Origin: CAIPVR01 sp049316905
GTDB taxonomy: Bacteria; Actinomycetota; Acidimicrobiia; Acidimicrobiales; Microtrichaceae
Assembly (NCBI GenBank): GCA_049316905.1
Contig: JBMOJH010000121.1
Span: forward strand, 1 to 9,744
Length of the DNA: 9,744 nt
Direction of reading: 5' to 3'
This document shows positions 5,218 to 9,744 of the stretch, piece by piece. The notes beneath the pieces were generated by a model. That model did not search any database. It worked only from the letters and a program-made list of their open reading frames with translations, and was not told where the DNA came from. The first letter of the stretch is position 1. The number at the start of each line of letters is the position of its first letter. A program made the position numbers and the translations under genes.

Positions 5218-6951
5218 GTGCCGACCGTCGCGACCGCGGGCCACGTGGACCACGGCAAGTCCACGCTGGTGCGGGCCCTCACCGGCACCGACCCCGACCG
5301 CCTCGCCGAGGAGCGCGAACGCGGCCTGACGATCGACCTCGGGTTCGCCGCCACGACGCTGCCGTCGGGCACCACGCTCGGGTTCGTCGACGTGCCCGGC
5401 CACGAGCGGTACCTGCACAACATGCTCGCCGGGGTCGGCGCGGTGACGACCTGCCTGTTCGTCGTGGCCGCCGACGAGGGCTGGATGCCCCAGACCGAGG
5501 AACACCTCCGGATCATCGAGCTGCTGGGGTTCCGCGGCGGGGTGGTGGCGGTCACCAAGTGGGACGCCACCGACGAGGACCGCCGCGGGTACACGGTGCT
5601 CGAGGTGGAGGACCGCCTGCGCGGCGGCCCGTTGGCGACCGCACCGGTGCTCGCGGTCGACTCCCTCTCGGGCCGGGGTCTCGACGAACTGCGCACCGCG
5701 CTCGACGAGCTGTGCGCGCGCGTACCCCCGCCCGAGGACCGGGGCCGGGTCCGGTTGTGGATCGACCGGGTGTTCCCGGTCGCCGGCGCCGGGACCGTGG
5801 TCACCGGGACGCTCGGCGGCGGTTCACTCGGCGTCGGTGACGTCCTGGCCGCCGGGCCCGGGGAGGCCGCCGTGCGGGTCCGCGGGCTCCAGCACCACCA
5901 CGGAGCCGTCGAGCGCCTCGATCCCGGTGAGCGGGTGGCGGTGAACCTGACCGGGGTGGCGCACCATGACCTGCGGCGGGGCCACGCCGTGGTGGACCCC
6001 GGTCGCTGGCACCTCACCACGGTGGTGGACGCCCGGCTCCGCGTCCTGGCGTCGCTCGACCACGCGGTCTCGCGTCGGGGTGCCTACACGGCGCACCTGG
6101 GCTCCGGGGTGCACACCGTACGGCTGCGCGTCCTCGGACCGGACCGCATCGAACCGGGCGACGACGGCGCCGTCCGGCTGCACCTCCCGGTCCCCGTGCC
6201 GCTCCTGCCCGGCGACCGGTTCGTGCTGCGCGAGTCGGGCCGCGACGAGACGGTCGGCGGCGGCGAGATCCTCGACGTGGACCCGGTCCTTCCGGCGGCA
6301 CGGGCCCGGCCCGACGGCTCGGTGGAGCGGGTCGTCGCCGAGCGGGGCCGGGTGGAGGTCGACGAGCTCGAGCGCTTGACCGGGCGGCGCCTCGACCCGA
6401 CCGTCGGCCGGTGGGTGGTCGACGGGGCGGAGCTCAGCGGGACACGTTCCCGGCTCCGCGACCGCATCGAGGCGGCCGGGGCGACCGGGGTGGACCTGGC
6501 CGCGCTCGACGGGTTCGAGCGCGCGCTGGCGGCACTCGACGACGGGGCCGGATGGGTGGTGGCCGGTGGCGTGGTGCGCTCCGCCGATCACGCCGCCGCG
6601 GTCGCCCTCGACCGGCACCCGTGGGTGGCGGCGCTCCGGGCCGAGCCGCTCGCCGGTCACCCGCCGACCGACGTGGGCGAGGAGGCCCTCCGCGACCTGC
6701 GGCGGTCGGGCACCGTCGTGCGCAGCGGCGACGTGTGGTTCGCGGCCGACGCCCTCGACCGGCTGGTCCTCGAGCTGGCACCGGAGCTGCGCTCGCGGGC
6801 CGGGGACGGTATGGCCGTCGGCGACGTCCGGGCGGTGCTGGGCGGGACGCGACGGACCCTCGTGCCGTTCCTGACGTGGTGCGACGAACAGGGGATCACC
6901 CGGCGGCGCGGGGATGTGCGCGTCGCGGGGCCGCGACTCCCCTCGGAATGA
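5218..6951 (+). CDS. selB: Selenocysteine-specific elongation factor SelB
   Basis: A 577-residue GTPase that delivers selenocysteinyl-tRNA(Sec) to the ribosome at UGA codons marked by a SECIS element. G-domain motifs: G1 GHVDHGKST (8-16), switch I ERERGLTIDLGFA (32-44), G3 DVPGHE (58-63) and G4 TKWD (113-116). Domains II and III follow (about 175-355), with VFPVAGAGTVVTGTL (185-199) typical of SelB. The C-terminal part (about 365-577) holds winged helices; the last, MAVGDVRAVLGGTRR through RRRGDVRV (532-569), matches the SECIS-binding domain. At 577 residues it is a little shorter than E. coli SelB (614), so the middle winged-helix region is compact. The GTG at 5218 comes one base after the selA stop; GGGGG at 5208-5212 may be the ribosome site. 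Its presence with selA means the organism encodes selenocysteine, although selC, selD and selenoprotein genes are not here. Confidence 0.95.
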   Translation: MPTVATAGHVDHGKSTLVRALTGTDPDRLAEERERGLTIDLGFAATTLPSGTTLGFVDVPGHERYLHNMLAGVGAVTTCLFVVAADEGWMPQTEEHLRIIELLGFRGGVVAVTKWDATDEDRRGYTVLEVEDRLRGGPLATAPVLAVDSLSGRGLDELRTALDELCARVPPPEDRGRVRLWIDRVFPVAGAGTVVTGTLGGGSLGVGDVLAAGPGEAAVRVRGLQHHHGAVERLDPGERVAVNLTGVAHHDLRRGHAVVDPGRWHLTTVVDARLRVLASLDHAVSRRGAYTAHLGSGVHTVRLRVLGPDRIEPGDDGAVRLHLPVPVPLLPGDRFVLRESGRDETVGGGEILDVDPVLPAARARPDGSVERVVAERGRVEVDELERLTGRRLDPTVGRWVVDGAELSGTRSRLRDRIEAAGATGVDLAALDGFERALAALDDGAGWVVAGGVVRSADHAAAVALDRHPWVAALRAEPLAGHPPTDVGEEALRDLRRSGTVVRSGDVWFAADALDRLVLELAPELRSRAGDGMAVGDVRAVLGGTRRTLVPFLTWCDEQGITRRRGDVRVAGPRLPSE

Positions 6952-6953
6952 CA

Positions 6954-6968
6954 CCGGCCCGGGGCCGG
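6954..6968. terminator. GC-rich hairpin between convergent selB and whiB
   Basis: A near-perfect 15-base palindrome, CCGGCCCGGGGCCGG, begins three bases after the selB stop and can fold with a stem of about five base pairs and a five-base loop. It lies in the 45-base gap between the convergent selB and whiB. No T-run follows on either strand, so termination is plausible but weakly supported. Confidence 0.4.
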
Positions 6969-6996
6969 GAGCGGTGCGCCGTGGCGACGGCGGGGT

Positions 6997-7254
6997 TCAG
7001 GCCTCCGCGAGCGCCCGCCGTTCGGTCTCGTTCAACCCGCCCCAGATGCCGTGCGGCTCGCGGATCTCGAGCGCGTACTCCAGGCACTCGCGACGGGAGT
7101 CGCACTCCGCGCAGATGGCCTTGGCGCGGCGTTCCCGCTCGATCCGGTCGGCCTTGCGCTCGAAGTGGGGCGGGGGGAAGAACACCGCGGCCTGTGGCCC
7201 GCGACAGGCGGCCTTCACCTGCCACAACTCGACGGTCTGCTGTTGTGCACTCAC
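6997..7254 (-). CDS. WhiB-family iron-sulfur transcription factor
   Basis: An 85-residue WhiB-like (Wbl) protein. Wbl proteins bind an oxygen- and nitric-oxide-sensitive [4Fe-4S] cluster and act on transcription, usually with the primary sigma factor. The four ligand cysteines are present: Cys17 in AACRGP, then Cys48, Cys51 and Cys57 in ICAECDSRREC (C-X2-C-X5-C). The GIWGGL turn (69-74) and a short basic C-terminus (NETERRALAEA) follow. The GTG at 7254 is chosen because AAAGGGGGG lies eight bases upstream, and it gives the usual short N-terminus; an upstream start at 7296 would add 14 residues and overlap the promoter. Which Wbl subclass it belongs to is not certain. Its position close to an ArsA-like ATPase gene recalls whiB4 next to Rv3679-Rv3680 in mycobacteria. 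Unlike the leaderless genes in this window it has a clear leader and ribosome site. Confidence 0.96.
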   Translation of the reverse strand: MSAQQQTVELWQVKAACRGPQAAVFFPPPHFERKADRIERERRAKAICAECDSRRECLEYALEIREPHGIWGGLNETERRALAEA

Positions 7255-7262
7255 CGTTCGGA

Positions 7263-7315
7263 CCCCCCCTTTCGGCGTGGGACCGACCCTAGGCACCGCC
7301 TCAGCGATTCCTCAA
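7263..7315 (-). promoter_or_regulatory. Promoter and ribosome site of whiB
   Basis: On the minus strand TTGAGG (-35, 7310-7315) and TAGGGT (-10, 7286-7291) are spaced by 18 bases. Transcription from about 7279 would give a leader of roughly 25 bases containing AAAGGGGGG (7264-7272), eight to nine bases ahead of the GTG. This is the most complete promoter/ribosome-site set in the window. Confidence 0.6.
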
Positions 7316-7322
7316 GGGACAA

Positions 7323-7363
7323 TTCGCGAACGCGGCGCTCGCGAACGCGAACGAACCGCGTTC
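7323..7363. repeat. GAACGCG repeat cluster upstream of whiB and after nfeD
   Basis: The stretch holds two exact copies of TCGCGAACGCG (7324-7334 and 7339-7349), 15 bases apart, and an inverted pair GAACGCGG (7328-7335) / CCGCGTTC (7356-7363). The first copy is centred on the 8-base palindrome TTCGCGAA (7323-7330). It lies just upstream of the whiB -35 box and just downstream of the nfeD stop codon, so it could be an activator or repressor site for whiB, a terminator hairpin for nfeD, or both. Confidence 0.5.
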
Positions 7364-7377
7364 AACGGGGCCAGTGT

Positions 7378-8718
7378 TCAGGACGGCTCGGCCTTCCGCC
7401 GGTTGCGCATCTCCCGGTAGTCGATGGCGCCGCCCTCCTCGGGCTCCACCTCGAGGACCAGTCCGTCGATCGCGACCACCCGCACGGCGTCGCCCTCCGC
7501 GATGGGGGTGGCCCGGTTGGTGAGCGCCCGCCACGGGGCGCCGCGCACCGTGACCACGCCCTCGGGGTCCACCGCGGTGGCCGCCGAGCCCATCTCGCCC
7601 ACCATCCACTCCCGGCCGATGGTCGGTGTGGCGAACCGCGTCCGCACCATGGCCGGCATGCCCGAGAACATCGTCACGCCGATGCCGATCACGCCCACGA
7701 GCAGCGCGATCCACGTCGGCCGGAACTCGGTGAACAGGAAGGCGGAGCCCACCGTGAACATGGTCATCCCGATGATCGTCCAGAGACGCGGTATGCCCGT
7801 CTGCACGTCGATCCCGAACGCGACCATCCCGCCGAGGACCAGGCCGAGGGCCCAGTTCGCGTGCGGCAGCTCGGCGATCCCGTACGCGGCGAGCAGCGTG
7901 CAGCCGGCGCCGACCACACCGGCGACACCCACACCGGCGGTGAAGAACTCGAAGAGCAGCAGGCCGAGACCGGCGGCGAGCAGGAGGTACGCCACCGACG
8001 GGCTGGCCACGGTGTGGAACAGCTGCTCCACCAACGGCAGCTTGGAGAAGCGCACCACCGTGATCGGCTCCTGGCGGCGCTGGCCGTCGTCGGCCGTGAT
8101 CGTGCGGGTCTCCACGCCGTCGAGGTTCACGATGTGGTCACCGACCGTGGGGCTGAACCGGTCGACCACCCCGGCCTTCGCGGCGGCCTGCCCGGAGAGC
8201 ACCTTGGTGCGGGCCACCGCGGCGGGCCCCGTGAGGAGCTCGCCGAACTCGGCGGGGTCGAGCTCCTGCGGGCCCGCGTCGCCGATCGACGAACCGGGGG
8301 CGATGCCCGAGTTGTCCGCCAGCTGCACCAGGTACACGGTCCCGCCCAGCGCCTCGGCGCCCGAGGGACCCACCCAGACCGAGACCGGCACCTCGGCGTC
8401 ACGGATCGCGCGGGCCACCTCGTCGAAGCGGTCGGGCGCCACGGCGACCCCGCCCGAGTCCACCTGCAGCAGCACCCCGACCACGCCGGCCGCGGGCCGG
8501 GCCGAGCGGAGGCTGTCGATGATGAAGTCGGCCTCGACGCCGTCGATCAGGCCGTTGACCGCCACCACGTCGAGGCACCCGGCCTTCCGGCAGGCCGGGC
8601 TCTGGGACCCCGCGGCCGACGCCGGAGTGGCGGCCACGGCCGCCAGACCGAGCGCGGCACCGATGACGAGGCAGAGGGCGGCCCCGAGGCGTCTGGGGCG
8701 ACTCGCTAGTGTGCCCAC
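7378..8718 (-). CDS. NfeD-like membrane protein with degenerate ClpP-like protease domain
   Basis: A 446-residue membrane protein of the long NfeD (NfeD1b) type. These have an N-terminal ClpP-like serine protease domain outside the membrane, several helices and a C-terminal OB-fold; many work beside stomatin/SPFH proteins in membrane quality control. Here residues 1-36 are a signal peptide (RPRR, hydrophobic core, ASA cleavage motif). Residues about 48-200 are the protease-like domain, about 238-352 contain five membrane helices, and about 362-427 are the OB-fold (IGREWMVGEMGSA, EGDAVRVVAIDGLVLEVE). Active proteases of this group have a D-T-P-G-G loop and a serine in ARAASAG; the corresponding segments here are VDSGG (86-90) and AEALGGT (121-127), so the catalytic serine appears replaced by glycine, near Gly125. 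The start GTG 8718 has GGAGG nine bases upstream. It is 25 bases from the divergent ATPase start. No SPFH partner is in the window. Confidence 0.88.
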   Translation of the reverse strand: MGTLASRPRRLGAALCLVIGAALGLAAVAATPASAAGSQSPACRKAGCLDVVAVNGLIDGVEADFIIDSLRSARPAAGVVGVLLQVDSGGVAVAPDRFDEVARAIRDAEVPVSVWVGPSGAEALGGTVYLVQLADNSGIAPGSSIGDAGPQELDPAEFGELLTGPAAVARTKVLSGQAAAKAGVVDRFSPTVGDHIVNLDGVETRTITADDGQRRQEPITVVRFSKLPLVEQLFHTVASPSVAYLLLAAGLGLLLFEFFTAGVGVAGVVGAGCTLLAAYGIAELPHANWALGLVLGGMVAFGIDVQTGIPRLWTIIGMTMFTVGSAFLFTEFRPTWIALLVGVIGIGVTMFSGMPAMVRTRFATPTIGREWMVGEMGSAATAVDPEGVVTVRGAPWRALTNRATPIAEGDAVRVVAIDGLVLEVEPEEGGAIDYREMRNRRKAEPS

Positions 8719-8739
8719 GGCAAGTGGCCTCCGAAGGGA
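8707..8739 (+). promoter_or_regulatory. -10 element and ribosome site of the ArsA-like ATPase gene
   Basis: TAGTGT (8707-8712) fits the TAnnnT pattern and would start transcription near 8719. It lies inside the first codons of the divergent nfeD-like gene. AAGGGA (8734-8739) is four bases before the GTG start at 8744. No convincing -35 is seen. The gap between the two divergent start codons is only 25 bases, so both promoters must lie partly within the opposite gene. Confidence 0.4.
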
Positions 8740-8743
8740 CGAC

Positions 8744-9709
8744 GTGGATCCTGCGCAGTTTCTCACTGCATCCGGCCTGATCATCGTCGCCGGGAAGGGC
8801 GGGGTGGGCAAAACCGCGGTGACCGCCGCCCTCGCGGTGGCGGCCTCCACCGTGGGCCTGCGCACCCTCGTGGTGGAGGTCGAGGGCAAGGGCACCATGG
8901 CGTCGCTGTTCGAGTCCGGGCGGCTGAGCTACGAGGAGCTCGTGCTGATCGAGGCCGCGGTGGACCACGCCGGGGTGAGCGCCCGCACCGTCACCCCCGA
9001 CGACGCCCTGCTCGACTACCTCGCCGACCGCGGGCTGCAACGGCTGTCGAACCGGCTCGTGTCGAGCGGGCTGCTCGACGTGGTGGCCACGGCGGTGCCC
9101 GGCATCCGCGACATCCTCGTGCTGGGCAAGGTGAAACAGCTCGAGCGCTCCGGGGACTGGGACCTGATCCTCCTCGACGCCCCGGCGGCCGGCCACGCCA
9201 TCACCTTCCTGCGCTCCGCCCGGGGCCTGGTCGACGCGGTGAAGGTCGGCCCGATCAACACCCAGGCCCAGGACGTGCTCGACCTGCTGACCGACCCGTC
9301 GCGGTGCCGGGTGATGCTGGTGACCGTGCCGGAGGAGACCCCGGTGAACGAGCTCGTGGAGACCGCCTACAGCCTCGAGGACCAGGTGGGTGTGGCCCTC
9401 GCCCCGGTGGTGGTCAACGGGGTGTCCCCGCACCTCGCCGGGCTGGCCGTGGACCCGCAGGTGGCGGCCGACGAGGTGGGGGTCGGGCTGGTGGCCGGCG
9501 AGGCCGACCTGCTGCGGGAGGCCGCGGCGTTCCGGAATGCCCGCACCGCGCTCCAGGACCAGCAGCTGCACCGGATGGCCGAGGAACTCCCGCTCCCCCA
9601 GCTCCACCTGCCCTACCTGTTCAGCTCCGAGCTGGGCCGCGAGGAGCTCGACGTACTCGCCTCCGAGCTGGTCCGGCGGATCGAGGCACTTCCGGCGGTG
9701 ACACCGTGA
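8744..9709 (+). CDS. ArsA/Get3-like ATPase, Rv3679 type
   Basis: A 321-residue cytoplasmic ATPase of the ArsA/Get3 (SIMIBI) class. It has Walker A GKGGVGKT (17-24), the second-strand motif LVVEVEGKGTMASLF (42-56), VPGIRDILVLGKVKQL (118-133) and Walker B-like LILLDAPAAGH (141-151). True arsenite pumps and Get3 have a DPAHS switch I; here VEVEGKG takes its place, as in mycobacterial Rv3679 to the best of my recollection. No arsenite-binding cysteine set is present (Cys188 is the only cysteine), so an arsenic role is unlikely. In Mycobacterium tuberculosis the Rv3679/Rv3680 pair act together and protect from glycerol and nitric oxide toxicity. Here too a second gene begins immediately (GTGA overlap at 9706), and whiB lies about 1.5 kb away. 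The start GTG 8744 has AAGGGA just upstream and places the P-loop at the usual distance from the N-terminus. Confidence 0.88.
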   Translation: MDPAQFLTASGLIIVAGKGGVGKTAVTAALAVAASTVGLRTLVVEVEGKGTMASLFESGRLSYEELVLIEAAVDHAGVSARTVTPDDALLDYLADRGLQRLSNRLVSSGLLDVVATAVPGIRDILVLGKVKQLERSGDWDLILLDAPAAGHAITFLRSARGLVDAVKVGPINTQAQDVLDLLTDPSRCRVMLVTVPEETPVNELVETAYSLEDQVGVALAPVVVNGVSPHLAGLAVDPQVAADEVGVGLVAGEADLLREAAAFRNARTALQDQQLHRMAEELPLPQLHLPYLFSSELGREELDVLASELVRRIEALPAVTP

Positions 9710-9744
9710 GCAGTGACACCGGGAGCAGTGACACCGGGAGCAGT
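9694..9744 (+). repeat. 15-base tandem repeat across the ATPase gene junction
   Basis: The unit AGCAGTGACACCGGG occurs at 9709-9723 and 9724-9738, and a third copy starts at 9739 and runs off the window. The preceding 15 bases (9694-9708) match the unit at 12 of 15 positions and contain the end of the first ATPase and the GTG of the second gene. As 15 is a multiple of three, each unit adds the same five residues (SSDTG) to the N-terminus of the second gene without a frame change. Confidence 0.85.
9706..9744 (+). CDS. Start of a second gene, probably the ArsA-like partner ATPase (partial)
   Basis: GTG at 9706 overlaps the TGA of the preceding ATPase (GTGA), and the frame stays open for 13 codons to the window edge, reading MSSDTGSSDTGSS. 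Only this serine/aspartate/glycine-rich tail is visible, so no domain can be identified. The call as the Rv3680-type partner rests on the conserved pairing of these ATPases in actinobacteria and on the coupled start. An alternative start further downstream, beyond the window, cannot be excluded, in which case the repeat would be untranslated. Confidence 0.5.
   Translation, partial: MSSDTGSSDTGSS

Noticed and set aside
5205..5225. Possible SelA-SelB fusion by reading the UGA as selenocysteine
   Set aside because: The two genes are in different frames, so reading the TGA at 5214-5216 would not enter selB.
3867..6020. A 700-codon open frame antisense to selA and selB
   Set aside because: Arg/Pro/Gly-rich with no recognisable domain, and antisense to two well-conserved genes.
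7051..8709. A 550-codon open frame on the plus strand antisense to whiB and nfeD
   Set aside because: His/Arg/Gly-rich with no domain; the opposite strand encodes clear WhiB and NfeD proteins.
8744..9709. Arsenite efflux ATPase ArsA
   Set aside because: It has a single cysteine and no DPAHS switch motif, and no arsB, arsR or arsC lies nearby; it matches the Rv3679 type better.
1..9744. Mobile elements, CRISPR arrays, defence islands or biosynthetic clusters
   Set aside because: No transposase, integrase, spaced direct-repeat array, attachment-like duplication or biosynthetic enzyme set was seen; the genes are core-type and closely packed.

Overview
The window is very GC-rich chromosomal DNA from an actinobacterium. 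The best evidence is a WhiB-family protein (a family confined to Actinomycetota and their phages), a Get3/ArsA-like ATPase of the mycobacterial Rv3679 type with the start of a second gene overlapping it, GTG starts on every gene, and several apparently leaderless promoters. A deep lineage such as Acidimicrobiia is possible, but the sequence alone does not settle this. Coding density is very high: no gap without a gene exceeds about 125 bases, and there is no tRNA, rRNA, CRISPR array, insertion sequence or phage gene.

Region 1 (1-2340) is an iron-sulfur module. An A-type Fe-S carrier (IscA/ErpA/SufA family) lies downstream of a winged-helix regulator with SufR-like cysteines, both on the minus strand. 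Divergent from the regulator is mrp, a MIP18-domain/P-loop ATPase of the Fe-S carrier family. The 57-base divergent spacer holds two -10 elements, each placed so that transcription would begin on or next to the GTG start codon, with an inverted repeat between them that could be an operator.

Region 2 (2348-3789) is a two-gene minus-strand operon: an FxsA-family membrane protein followed, with a 4-base GTGA overlap, by a Nudix hydrolase whose Nudix box is split by an insertion as in NUDT19/RP2p. A hairpin overlapping both stop codons separates it from the converging mrp.

Region 3 (3870-6951) is a selA-selB operon for selenocysteine synthesis and insertion. It implies selC (tRNA-Sec), selD and at least one selenoprotein elsewhere in the genome; none is in this window.

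Region 4 (6997-9744) is a redox/envelope neighbourhood: whiB, then (reading leftwards from 8718) an NfeD-like membrane protein whose ClpP-like protease domain seems to have lost its catalytic serine, and divergently the first gene of an ArsA/Get3-like ATPase pair. The second ATPase gene begins at 9706 with a GTGA overlap, inside a 15-base tandem repeat, and runs off the window. The whiB/ATPase-pair proximity resembles the whiB4-Rv3680-Rv3679 locus of mycobacteria. I see no clearly new multi-gene system. The most interesting signals are the promoter/start architecture, the candidate Fe-S regulon, the degenerate NfeD active site and the in-frame tandem repeat at the ATPase junction.
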